Source of the DNA: Bugula neritina
Lineage: Eukaryota > Bryozoa > Gymnolaemata > Cheilostomatida > Bugulidae
Direction of reading: 5' to 3'
Length of the DNA: 64,000 bases
NCBI GenBank assembly: GCA_964035545.1
Contig: OZ037765.1
Span: 34,485,504 to 34,549,503 of the forward strand
The position numbers and the translations under genes were made by a program. The notes beneath the pieces are model-generated. The model was given only the letters and a program-made list of their open reading frames with translations. It did no database searches and was not told the origin of the DNA. Shown one piece after another: positions 46,801 to 61,800 of this stretch; the stretch's first letter is position 1, and each line of letters begins with the position of its first letter.

Positions 46801-49800
46801 ATAATATATCTCAGTATAACATTATAATATATCTCAGTATAACATTATAATATATCTCAGTATAATATTATATTATATCTCAGTATAGTATTATAATATA
46901 TTTTAGTATAACATTATAATATATCTCAGTATAATATTATATTATATCTCAGTATAATATTATAATATATCTCAGTATAATATTATAATATATCTCAGTA
47001 TAACATTATAATATATCTCAGTATAACATTATAATATATCTCAGTATAATATTACAATATATCTCAGTATAACATTATATTATATCTCAGTATAACATTA
47101 TAATATATCTCAGTATAACATTATAATATATCTCAGTATAACATTATAATATATCTCAGTATTATATTATAATATATCTCAGTATAATATTATAATATAT
47201 CTCAGTATAACATTATATTATATCTCAGTATAATATTATAATATATCTCAGTATAACATTATAATATATCTCAGTATAATATTACAATATATCTCAGTAT
47301 AATATTATAATATACCTCAGTATAACATTATATCATATCTCAGTATAACATTATAATATATCTCAGTATAACATTATAATATATCTCAGTATAATATTAT
47401 AATATATCTGAGTATAACATTATATTATATCTCAGTATAACATTATAATATATCTCAGTATAACATTATCATATATCTCAGTATAACATTATATTATATC
47501 TCAGTATAACATTATAATATATCTCAGTATAACATTATAATATATCTCAGTATAACATCATATTATATCTCAGTATAATATTATAATATATCTCAGTATA
47601 ACATTATAATATATCTCAGTATAATCTTAAAATATATCTCAGTATACATTATATTATATCTCAGTATAACATTATAATATATCTTAGTATAATATTATAA
47701 TATATCTCAGTATAATATTATAATATATCTCAGTATAATATTATAATATATCTCAGTATACATTATATTATATCTCAGTATAACATTATAATATATCTTA
47801 GTATAACATTATAATATATCTCAGTATAATATTACAATATATCTCAGTATAATATTATAATATACCTCAGTATAACATTATAATATATCTCAGTATAATA
47901 TTATAATATATCTCAGTATAACATTATAATATATCTTAGTATAATATTATAATATATATCAGTATAACATTATAATATATCTCAGTATAATATTATATTA
48001 TATCTCAGTATAATATTATAATATATCTCAGTATAATATTATAATATATCTCAGTATAACATTATAGTATATCTCAGTATAACATTATAATATATCTCAG
48101 TATAATATTACAATATATCTCAGTATAACATTATAATATATCTTAGTATAATATTATATTATATCTCAGTATAACATTACAATATATCTCAGTATAACAT
48201 TATAATATATCTCAGTATAACATTATAATATACCTCAGTATAACATTATATTATATCTCAGTATAATATTATAATATATCTCAGTATAATATTATATTAT
48301 ATCTCAGTATAACATTATAATATATCTCAGTATAACATTATATTATATCTCAGTATAACATTATATTATATCTCAGTATAACATTATAATATATCTCAGT
48401 ATACATTATAATATATCTCAGTATAACATTATAATATATCTCAGTATAACATTATAATATATCTCAGTATAACATTATAATATATCTCAGTATAACATTA
48501 TAATATATCTCAGTATAATATTATAATATATCTCAGTATAACATTATAATATATCTCAGTATAATATTATAATATATCTCAGTATAACATTATAATATAT
48601 CTCAGTATAACATTATAATATATCTCAGTGTAATATTATATTATATCTCAGTATATCATTATAATATATCTCAGTATAGTATTATAATATATCTCAGTAT
48701 AACATTATAATATATCTCAGTATAGCATTATAATATATCTCAGTATAACATTATAATATATCTCAGTATAGCATTATAATATATCTCAGTATAACATTAT
48801 ATTATATCTCAGTATAACATTATATTATATCTCAGTATAACATTATAATATATCTCAGTATAACATTATAATATATCTCAGTGTAACATTATAATATATC
48901 TCAGTATAATATTATATTATATCTCAGTATAGTATTATAATATATCTCAGTATAACATTATAATATATCTCAGTATAACATTATAATATATCTCAGTATA
49001 ATATTGTAATATATCTCAGTATAACATTATAATATATCTCAGTATAACATTATAATATATCTCAGTATAACATTATATTATATCTCAGTATAATATTAAA
49101 ATATATCTCAGTATAACATTATAATATATCGCAGTACAACATTATAATATATCTCAGTATAACATTATAATATATCTCAGTATAACATTATATTATATCT
49201 CAGTATAACATTATATTATATCTCAGTATAACATTATAATATATCTCAGTATAACATTATAATATATCTCAGTATAATATTATAATATATCTTAGTATAA
49301 CATTATATTATATCTCAGTATAGTATTATAATATATCTCAGTATAACATTATAATATATCTCAGTATAACATTATAATATATCTCAGTATAATATTGTAA
49401 TATATCTCAGTATAACATTATAATATATCTCAGTATAACATTATAATATATCTCAGTATAACATTATATTATATCTCAGTATAACATTATAATATATCTC
49501 AGTATAATATTATAATATATCTCAGTATAATATTATATTATATCTCAGTATAACATTATAATATATCTCAGTATAACATTATAATATATCTTAGTATAAC
49601 ATTATAATATATCTCAGTATAACATTATATTATATCTCAGTATAATAATATAATATATCTCAGTATAACATTATATTATATCTCAGTATAATATTATAAT
49701 ATATCTCAGTATAACATTATATTATATCTCAGTATAACATTATAATATATCTCAGTATAACATTATATTATATCTTAGTATAATATTATAATATATCTCA

Positions 49801-52800
49801 GTATAATATTATAATATATCTCAGTATAATATTATAATATACCTCAGTATAACATTATAATATATCTCAGTATAATATTATAATATAATATCTCAGTATA
49901 ACATTATAATATATCTCAGTATAACATTATAATATATCTCAGTATAACATTATAATGTATCTCAGTATAACATTATATTATATCTCAGTATAATATTATA
50001 ATATACCTCAGTATAATATTATAATATATCTCAGTATAATATTATAATATATCTCAGTATAACATTATAATATATCTCAGTATAACATTATAATATATCT
50101 CAGTATAATATTATAATATATCTCAGTATAACATTATAATATATCTCAGTATAATATTATAATATATCTCAGTATAATATTATAATATATCTCAGTATAA
50201 TATTATAATATATCTCAGTATAACATTATATTATATCTCAGTATAACATTATATTATATCTCAGTATAGCATTATAATATATCTCAGTATAATATTATAA
50301 TATATATCAGTATAACATTATAATATATCTCAGTATATAACATTATATTATATCTCAGTATAGTATTATAATATATCTTAATATAACATTATAATATATC
50401 TCAGTATAACATTATAATATATCTCAGTATAACATTATAATATATCTCAGTATAATATTATATTATATCTCAGTATATCATTATAATATATCTCAGTATA
50501 ATATTATATTATATCTCAGTATAATATTATAATATATCTCAGTATAACATTATAATATATCTCAGTATAACATTATATTATATCTCAGTATAACATTATA
50601 ATATATCTCAGTATAACATTATATTATATATCAGTATAACATTATAATATATCTCAGTATAACATTATAGTATATCTCAGTATAACATTATAATATATCT
50701 CAGTGTAACATTATAATATATCTCAGTATAACATTATAATATATCTCAGTATAATATTATAATATATCTCAGTATAACATTATAATATATCTCAGTATAA
50801 CATTATAATATATCTCAGTATAACATTATAATATATCTCAGTATAATATTATAATATATCTCAGTATAACATTATAATATATCTCAGTATAACATTATAA
50901 TATATCTCAGTATAACATTATAATATATCTCAGTATAACATTATAATATATCTCAGTATAACATTATAATATATCTCAGTATAATATTATAATATATCTC
51001 AGTATAATATTATAATATATCTCAGTATAACATTATAATATATCTTAGTATAACATTATAATATATCTTAGTATAACATTTTAATATATCTCAGTATAAC
51101 ATTATAATATATCTTAGTATTATATTATAATATATCTCAGTATAATATTATATTATATCTCAGTATAATATTATATTATATCTCAGTATAGTATTATAAT
51201 ATATCTCAGTATAATATTATATTATATCTCAGTATAATATTATAATATATCTCAGTATAACATTATAATATATCTCAGTATAACATTATAATATATCTCA
51301 GTATAATATTATAATATATCTCAGTATAATATTATAATATATCTCAGTATAACATTATAATATATCTCAGTATAACATTATATTATATCTCAGTATAACA
51401 TTATATTATATCTCAGTATAGTATTATAATATATCTTAATATAACATTATAATATATCTCAGTATAACATTATAATATATCTCAGTATAACATTATAATA
51501 TACCTCAGTATAACATTATATTATATCTCAGTATAATTTTATAATATACCTCAGTATAACATTATAATATATCTCAGTATAATCTTAAAATATATCTCAG
51601 TATACATTATATTATATCTCAGTATAACATTATAATATATCTTAGTATAATATTATAGTATACCTCAGTATACATTATATTATATCTCAGTATAACATTA
51701 TAATATATCTCAGTATATTATTATAATATATTTCAGTATAATATTATAATATATCTCAGTATAATATTATAATATATCTCAGTATACATTATATTATATC
51801 TCAGTATAACATTACAATATATCTCAGTATAACATTATAATATATCTCAGTATAATATTATAATATATCTCAGTATAACATTATATTATATCTCAGTATA
51901 TTATTATAATATATTTCAGCATAATATTGTAGTGGGTCACGCGGTATCATAATGTAGAATTATCTCCTCTCCGTTCGGGGAATACTAAAGGCCCCAATGT
52001 ATTATCTAATAAGAAGTACCGGAAGATGATTTTCCGGCCCAGTGGCAGTTCCAGGGTAGTGAGCGGTTATCACGTTGTTGTGAGCGAGGACTCGAAGTGT
52101 GTACACGTATTATTAGATGACTATTGTATTACTATAATTTGATGTAATGTTTTATACTGTGTTTATTATGGATAATAAAGATTATTTTATGGCTACTACC
52201 CTAATAATTACTAGTTAGAAAAGCATACTGAATACGCAAGCAAAACCCACGCATAGTAATTGTGCAAATTACAACAGTGGTGGCAGCGGTGGGATCTTGC
52301 GTACATCAGGATGGCAGAAGAAGGTACGGAGCTACCCATTCCACTGAATGAAGGTGAGGAAGACAATGTTGTGACACCCGTGGAACCCGTAGTGTTGGAA
52401 GAAGTGAGAGTTCTCAGAGAACCCAGTGAAAACAGGTACCGGCTGAAGGCGCCCACTTTTATTGATTAAAAAGAAATAGAGAAATTTATCCAAGAATTTC
52501 AAGATGTGATGGAAGTTGCACGGTGGCCACCAAGGGTGGCATTGCTCAAACTCAGAATGGCGCTGACGAACAAGGCTAAGCCCTACGGAGCGGGACCTGA
52601 CATTGACAGGATATTCGCTTCTCTGTGGGCCCGTATTGATGTCTCCGCCATAGATGCGCAGGCCCGCCTACAAAGGCTGCGACGTGATCTTCACATGCCG
52701 CTGCAGGAGCATGAGGCTGGCGCAGATCGCGTTCCGCGATCTGCCTCAAGCGAACCGTGAGAGGTATACTTATGATGCCTTCGTGCAATCCATTAACGAC

Positions 52801-55800
52801 TTGGGACTCCATCACCAGTTCCAAGCGAAAGCAGTCACCACAGTCGAGGGTGCCCTCGCAGTAGGAGAAGCTTATCTCCTGGCGAGTCACATGCACCAGA
52901 ACCGCGTGGCCTCCCCCCAGGTAGCCACGGAGCATTCTACTGCTCCTGCCAAACAAAATGCGGAACCCTCCGCGGTGGCTAATGTGACACAGATGACGGT
53001 GGCATGGAAGGTCGCTCAGATGACCGACATGCTAGCCAAACTGGTCTCCACGTTAGCTCCTTCAAGCCAGGTAGACACTGCCCGTGAGCCTTGCGGGCTG
53101 CCGACACAGTCACCAGGGCATAACTTCTGCTTGGAATGTGGAAGACTTAGACATTTCCAGAAATACTGCCCTCTACTCTAACAAGGGTTAAACTACCACA
53201 GATGTTCCCACCTCCTGCGGGCCGCCGGTGAATTACGCAGGGAGGACAAGGCGTCAGCCGCCCGCTGGGCATCACGCGAGGATACTGTGGAGTGGCGACT
53301 ATCGCGGCAAGTAGGCTGTTCAAGCCACTCACCACCTGGGTCCTCTATGCTACTCCGAAACAGGTCCGACGGGCTGTTGACCTCAGGGCCTGCGAGAAAA
53401 AGGGTACAGGCGCCGCAAGGCGTACCGCCCCAACCTCGGCAGCTGGTCAATAGCCGTTGCCAACCATGGACCCCTCGACCCACAGCGAGGGAGGTGCAAC
53501 CACGGCACGTACAGATGCAACCTCGCGGGAGTAGCTACTTCCTGCCAGGAAAGATAGCTAGCAAGCCTGCCAACTTCCTTCTAGACTCGGGTTGCGCCAC
53601 CAACCTCCTGAGCCGTCAGTTCTTTGACACCCTCAGCACTAAGGTCAGGAGCGGGTTGGCACAATCGTCACAAACAGGCTAGAAACACCACCCGTGAGAC
53701 ATAACAATCCACGGGTGAGCACACCGCCTCCCACAGTGATGATATCTCCAGGACCGCACACTAGGCAACCCCCAGCGTACCTCGGAGACTTCGTATATGA
53801 CTGCGCTACAAGCGGCAGTTATGAAAGTCTAACTAGGTATCGTAGGAGAAGACAAGCAAAGAAACGTGGGAGTTGTGAACACCACGAAAATATCAACTTT
53901 TGCTTTGGCAAAATCACGAATGAGATTCATCCGCCGGAAGCAAAAAGTCCGAGTCACGCTTCGCAACCACGCTGCCCGGTCTTTTCCTACGTTGATGCAG
54001 TCAAGAGTAGACGTGCCACGAAACAATAATCAATACCACTCTCATTCAAAATGTCTTACTATTTTGGATCGAAGGGTGAGTTAGTTATGTTTTTGGTACG
54101 GGAACTAAACTACATCAGTCAGCTCTAACTATACCGGTTAGCGAGCCGGAGATTCGATAATGAAACACAGTGGTGAGAACACACGTCGACTTAGATTCCA
54201 ATAATCTGCCATAGTGAGTGTGTTCTCGATCAACTATTCAATTAGCCTGAATCTCGCGAGTGTTTAACTGAACAGAGCACCTGTCAGGCTGTACATGCCG
54301 GCGGTACTTCAGTGTATAATCTTTAACACTGCTAACTCTTTCAGATAACACTCGAGTGACCACCTCCCGGTCACGGGACTAGCCAACCCCTCTGCCTATG
54401 GAGGAAGAACCAGAAATGGAACATGGCCTGCCCGTGGTGCTTTGCCGACGACACAGATGGGTGTCGCTAGCGACGGAACAGAGAATAAAAGAAGCCTGGA
54501 GACCCAGCAGACCCGCCAGACCTGTCAGGTCTGCCTCGAGGAATGCCCATCACACCGCTCCCTGCGTCTACATGTAGACGCACACTTCCTGCTGCACTTT
54601 TGCCCGTGCGGGTTCCATGACGTGTACCCGTAGCCAGTTATAGTACATAAGATGAGCTGCTTCGCAGGAGAAGGCCACGTCGTGGGCGGGGACAGTTTCC
54701 CCCAGTATTTGGATGTCATCAAGCCGGTTGTCAAGAAGGCTCTAACCCTGGCTACGCTAACTTTGGGTTTCCAAATACTACTGCTGTCTGCCCGTCAGAA
54801 GTCCTCCATGATAAAGGCCCCGTTAACTACCCCTGTTAATCCTAGTAGCGCCCCCGAACCAGAAGAAGTAACAACACCCCTCGCCCCAGAGATTACTCCA
54901 CCCCCAGGACCCAGCTGATTGGCAACAGTAGAAGAGCGGCTTCTGCGACTACAAGCCGAATTTACACAACTAGCTCCGAACCTGCTCGAAACAACGACAA
55001 GCCTATACCAACTAAAAGACTCTGTGGGGCGATTGAAGCTGAGGCTACGTGCCCGACAAGCTCGGCACAGATCGCGCTCACTACAGGAGTGAGAGCCTAC
55101 CTACATAAGCATGCCTGTTAAAGGCACCTTCTCGGTGGACTACATTATTGACGTGTAAATGAGGAGTTTCCCCGGCCATTGGCCATTGGCCATTGGCCAC
55201 TGTACAGCACCCTCTCTCTCTATAGTTGACCAACTGTGTGTTCGACCACTCTGTCTACATTATTGTATATATGCTTTTGTGTACACAACATTTCTCTTCT
55301 TTCTGTTTGTGAGTTTAATTATGTCCGTTTTTATATATAGACTATTATACTGTTTTTTTGTGTTTTTCTTTTGTTATCAGAAAGTAGGGCTTTCTGCTGG
55401 TGGGGGCGATGTAGTGGGTCACGCAGTATCATAATGTAGAATTATCTCCTCTCCGTTTGGGGAATACTAAAGGCCCCAATGTATTATCCAATAAGAAAAA
55501 CTGGAAGATGATTTTCCGGCCCAGTGACAGTTCTCAGGTAGTTAACAATTATCACGTTGTTGTGAGCGAGGACTCAAAGTGTGTACACGTAGTATTAGAT
55601 GGCTATTGTATTGTAGTAAATTGATGTAATGTTTTATACTGTGTTTATTGTGGATAATAAAAATTATTATACGGCTACTACCCTAGTAATTACTAGTTAG
55701 AAAAGCATACTGAATACGCAAGCAAAACCCACGCATAGTAATTGTGCAAATTACAACAATAATATTATAATATATCTCAGTATAACATTATAATATATCT

Positions 55801-58800
55801 CAGCTAGTATAACATTATAATATATCTCAGTATAACATTATAATATATCTTAGTATAACATGATAATATATCTCAGTATAATATTATAATATATCTCAGT
55901 ATAATATTATAATATGTCTCAGTATAATATTATATTATATCTCAGTATATAACATTATAATATATATCAGTATAACATTATAATGTATCTCAGTATAACA
56001 TTATATTATATCTCAGTATATAACATTATAATATATATCAGTATAACATTATAATACATCTCAGTATAACGTTATAATATACCTCAGTATAACGTTATAT
56101 TATATCTTAGTATAACATTATATTATATCTCAGTAGGGGTAACGGGGGCACAACGGGCCGAATTTTGCATTTGTTGCTCTCATTCGTCTGTTTTTCAAGT
56201 TACTAGTTCAATAATCTCTAGTTTTAATGCTACATCTGTTGTCTATTACAGGTACCAGTTTGTTGTTTCTATCTTTTTCACAACTTTCAGAATAATGAAA
56301 TTTTCATGACGAAAAAATTGGCTCATTGTGCCCCGGTACCGGGGTACAATGGGCCACTGGGTGGAACACAACAAATATTTTGAAATTTTGCGTATTTTGT
56401 TGTATCTGATCTTTATTTATTTAATAATACAAATAAATAAAGATACTCTTTCAGATCTACAGCAAAATTCATGTTTTAGCTGTACGGTTTGTGCCACTAC
56501 GGATAGCAGAGGAAGGCAAAATCAAACGCACGTCACTCGGTTCTGCAGTGCCATCATCATTACTGTTTTAAAATAAAAATGTTTTGTTATTTTCACTTCA
56601 GAGGAACGTTTATTAAAAAAAACTTTACTAAAATGTACTACAAAAATTCTGAGTGAACTTTTTTCAATGAACTGTAGCTAAGGTGCATGCATGGCTGAGG
56701 TTTGTGACTGGAGTACGGAACGGAAAGGGGAGAGCGAATGAGCAAATCACAATTTATTTCAGTCAAATGCATGTATATTCCCTCAATGGTGTAATATATA
56801 ATGATTATCATGACTATCTACTAGTAGCAAGTAGCAACAGCGGAGTGTTTTGTATTATGTATAAAATGGCAAAGCTTCAACCTCACCAGATGTATGTATT
56901 AGGGGAGCTTCAACTTGTAGTTTTGTAGTCTTACCATGATGTCTTTGATATTTTACAAAAAGGTCAGAAATGGCTATATTTATAGATTTTAGTAACAGTT
57001 CAACAAACTTTTTGGGCAAACAAACTAATAACAGTGATCAGGGTGCAATAATCAGATGACCCATTGTGCCCCGGTCAGCGTGGCCCATTGTGCCCCGTGT
57101 GGCCAAATTGAAAATAAATGTGCCTCAAGAAAAATTTATTTCAGTGTTTGCTGTTATACTAGTTAAGCATTGTAGAGACAAGCAATGGCAACAATATTAG
57201 TAAAATCTAGGCTTCTTGCTTTTGAGTGTAAAAAGTTATAAGGCTTCAACGACATTCTAAAAGATTTACGCCTGCTTTTTGTACCCCTATGACCGTTGTG
57301 CCCCTGTTACCCCTATATAATATTACAATATATCTCAGTATAATATTATAATATATTTCAGTATAACATGATAATATATCTCAGTATATATAGTATTATA
57401 ATATATCTCAGTATAATATTATAATATATCTCAGTATATAACATTATAATATATCTCAGTATAACATTATAATGTATCTCAGTATAATACTATAATATAT
57501 CTCAGTGTAGCAAATCTGTTAGAGTTTTATGAACACATGTAAAAATATATTTTTAATCTATATTTATTACAATAATTATCTTTCTACACTATTATGTAAT
57601 ACACACCTGTTTGGTAGAGTTGACAGTTTACAGCTACCCATTTTCAACTTTCTCAATGATAGTAAGGATGTGAATATATTGTCAGGTAGACCTTCACATA
57701 GCTTATTCTCTGATATATCCAATACCTCAAGATTCTTCAGTGAAGATATGCTGCTATAAAATACAGGTAGAAAATCATCAAAGTCAATTTAGCTATAATA
57801 TGTATTAATACTCCACATTTTACTCAATAGCTCATTTATGTTCTAGTATAGTTTTATATTGCAACACATTCATACCTAGTCTCAATATAACATATTTCAC
57901 TGCGGAATAATTTAGTTGTCAACATATAGCAGAGTAATGAATGAGAAATTGTCATACCATTTCTATATATGTACATCTGATTCAATATTATAGTAATTGT
58001 CTTAAGAAATCTCGTACACACAGCGTTTAGTGTGGGGCCACACAACACATTTTACACGTGTGTGTGTTTCGAGTGCAAAAATTTATTAGACAATGATGTT
58101 AGCGTTAAACTTTACTGCTCCCCTACAGGCGTTTGCTTTTTAAAACTACGTCTTCGGCAAAGTGATTTTGATATTATAAAAGCGGAAATGCAAACTATAT
58201 AAAACTGTTTTAATTCAGCTGGGTAAAAGTTAAATCGTAAATTAAAATAAAAAAGTGTGCTCGCTAAATATTACATGGTAATAAGCCAATTAGATCAAAC
58301 ACGAACGAGCGTGTCGCTGAGCTCGCTCAGCATGCTAAACGCATGAAAATCCCGCTCTTGACGTCTAATCTTTGAGCTAAATGTCATTTCTCGCACGTCA
58401 CGCGCGTGTAAAACATGTCGTGTGGCCCTACACTTAGTATAGGCCTAATAAGGATAGTGCAGATAACTTCATTATATATAATGTCATAGTACTCATACAC
58501 ACCTGTTTGGTAGAGTGGGTAGTTTGCATCTCTCCATGTCCAACTCTCTCAATGATAGTAAGAATGTGAATATATTGTCAGGTAGACCTTTAGATAGGTT
58601 ATTCCTCGATATATTCAATACCTCAAGATTCTTCAGTAAAGAGATGCTGTAACATAACATACAGGTATGAAATGTTGCATAATATTTTAATAAGAACATA
58701 ACCACAGCGTGTAATTCATTGAACATGACATCAAATCTAGTTTTACGAACAGGGTATTGAGAGTTGTCATCTACCTGAATATTAAGTACACATGTACTGC

Positions 58801-61800
58801 ACCAATCACTCCAATAATAATATTTTAACAGCCAAGTCATGAATTAATATTGTATAGTTAGTAGAGTTTCTCCTATTCTATATTATTGCACACGTATTAA
58901 ATAATACACACCTGTTTGGTATAGTTGACAGTTTACAACTACCTATGCCCAGCTTTCTCAATGATAGCAAGGATACAAATATATTGTCAGGTAGATCTTC
59001 AGATAGGTTACTCTTTGATATATCCAATACCTCAAGATTCCTCAGTGAAGATATGCTGTAACATAAAAATATTATACAGGTAGAAAATAATCAAAGTTAA
59101 TTTAACCATACTACATATCATTACTATTACTGTACATTCTATACTTAACAATATGAGCATTGCATAATATTGTAACATATTTATAACTCAATTTAATATA
59201 ACTTATTTGACTTTGAATAATAGACCCTTTTCAGATGCCCGGGTATCTCTTTTACACTTGAGAGTTGTGTCCTCCCAAAGTCAGTAGGTTGAACCTTTGT
59301 ATAAAGAGCAAACTCATTCAAAATTTAATGTTTGGCTGCTACTTAAAATTATAATTATGTTATAGAATTGTTCTTTTAGGAGATGGATATTTTGGTATAT
59401 GCACACATATTAGCAGTTGAAAAAAATTTAAAAAAAATTTCTTCAAGAGAATTTTGAAAAAAAGTAAACTTGAAAGCATTTTTGTGGTTTTCATTACTGA
59501 GCAATGCTAAAGTGCCACTTCAGCATTGCTCAGCAACGAAAGTCACAAAAAGGAATTCAAGATTATTTTGTTCAATCTATTTTCTTTTTGGGAGGACACA
59601 ACTCTTAAATGTAGGGGGGACATTGAGGACCTCTGAAAGGGATCTATTGAGTTGTCCACATTTATTAGAGGAATAAGTGAGAAGTTGTCACACCATTTCT
59701 ATCTGAGTACATATCCAATAGAATAGAATAAAATAGTTGACTTGTGACATATAATATACATAGAGTCTAGTTGACTCAATAAAGATAGTGCAGATAACTT
59801 CATAATGTATGATATAATACACACCTGTTTGGTAGAGTTGACAGTTTACAGTTCTGCATGCTCAACTCTCTCAATGATAGTAAGGATGTGAATATATTGT
59901 CAGGTAGACCTTCAGATAGGTAGTTATCTGATATATTCAATACCTCAAGATTCTTCAGTGAAGATATGCTGTAACATATTAAATACAGGTATGAAATCTT
60001 GCTTCAGATGAATAGAGTATTACACTCGCAATATACCAGCTTATGCTTTAATCTCAATAACACATTGAGATTTAACGGCATAAATTCACAACATTATCAA
60101 ACATATAGAAATGTATGAAATGAAGTTATCAGGTGAGAGAGTATTCTTCTCACTCTTTGCATAAAAATGATCAAACTAAGAATTTGCCATTTTCATAAAA
60201 ACTTGCATAGCTTCTCAAGTTTTAATAGATCAGTCAAGTAATTGTTCAAGAATATATTTTCAACATAGTTTCAAAGCTGGGCAATGACCTATAACGGTAA
60301 AGCAAGGCAGGATAGTGTAATTCATTAAGTTGAGAGCCTTCAAACAGCTAACAAAATAAGTTGGTTAGGCTCAACCATGCTACTGTGTATTTTCTGATGT
60401 CATATGAGAGGACCCCATCTCATATCTGCATACATTGTTCAAGGATGAATTGCAGAAAGAGCTTCCTGCCAGTTTGCTGCTGCTGCTGCTGCTGCTTGGG
60501 TTTTAAAGTATCTACTTTGAGATGTTGAATGGTTACAATGACAGATCACATTAAGAAATTCTGTTATTTATTCTGATTTCTTTTAATGATTCTTATTGTT
60601 ACCTTTAAATAAGTCATTTTTTAACTTACAAAATAGATAAAACAAATTATATTATAGGATAAACTCCTTGATTCAACTTTCCCACAGGGCAGTTCAACCT
60701 GCCCCCTATTGGGGCTTGTTATGTCAAAAAACCCACAGTTTAAATTTGGCTCTATGTTAGTGAGTAAAATGTTTATGCATTTAGTTTTGATAGAAAAAAG
60801 CAGCAACATATGACTGACTTTTATGGTGCTGATCTTTGAACTGGCAAAAAGCTTCTTCAAAACTTGTACTCAAAAACGCAAGTTTTAGTTAAACTAGCCC
60901 CACGCTCTCTTATATCAAAATACCGTAAGCTTCCACACAATTATATTGGCAATATATTTTCATATTATATTTATTACAGCATCATTCTACATTACAATAT
61001 AATACACACCTGTTTGGTAGAGTTGACAGTTTACAGCTTTTCGCGTTCAACACTCTCAATGATAGTAAGGATGTGAATATATTGTCAGGTAGACCTTCAA
61101 ATATGTTATTCCTTAATATATCCAATACCTCAAGATTCTTCAGTAAAGATATGCTGTAACATAATATACAGGTATGAAATGTTGTATAATATTTTAGTAA
61201 GAATATAACCACAGCATATAACTCATTGAACATGACGCCAAATCTACTTTCACTAACAAAGTATTGAGAGTTGTCATCTACCTGAATATTAAGTACACAT
61301 GTACTGCACCAATCACTCTATAATCATATTTAAACAGCCAAGTCATGAATTAATATTGTATGGTTAGTAGAGTTTCTCCTACTCTATATTATTATATATG
61401 TAATTATATAATACACACCTGTTTGGTAGAGTTGACAGAGAACAGTCCCACATGTACAACTCTCTCAATGATAGTAAGGATGTGAATATATTGTCAGGTA
61501 GAGCTTCAAATAGGTAGTTATGTGATATATCCAACACCTCAAGATTCTTCAGTGAAGATATGCTGTAACATATAACACACGGGTAGAAAATCATCAAAGT
61601 CTATTGAACTCCTGGGTATTATCATTAGCACTCTACATTTCACTCAACAGTGTAATAGTAGTATAGCTTAATTTATATCAGTAGACCGTTTTCCAAGGAA
61701 TTGAAAGGTTAACAGATCTAAACAAAGTGGTGACAGTCAGCACAACAAATAAATAAAGGAATTCATACCTCAACTGCTCTTCAGCATTGCTCAATAACCA

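Larger units (their letters stand above)
51928..55758 (+). mobile_element. Non-autonomous LTR retrotransposon inside the satellite
   Basis: Two 349-bp LTRs (51,928-52,276 and 55,410-55,758) begin TGTAGTGGGTCACGC and end AATTACAACA; they differ by about two dozen substitutions by eye. A primer-binding-site-like tract, TGGTGGCAGCGGTGGG, follows the 5' LTR, and a G-rich tract (GGTGGGGGCGA) precedes the 3' LTR. The interior is GC-rich and has gag-like frames with a CCHC knuckle (CLECGRLRHFQKYC) and a protease-like LLDSGCATN, but no reverse transcriptase, RNase H or integrase. The identical flanking 7 bp (ATAATAT) is low-complexity, so it is weak as a target duplication. Parts of the interior may come from the family that left the pol fragment at 40-42 kb. 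Confidence 0.93.
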
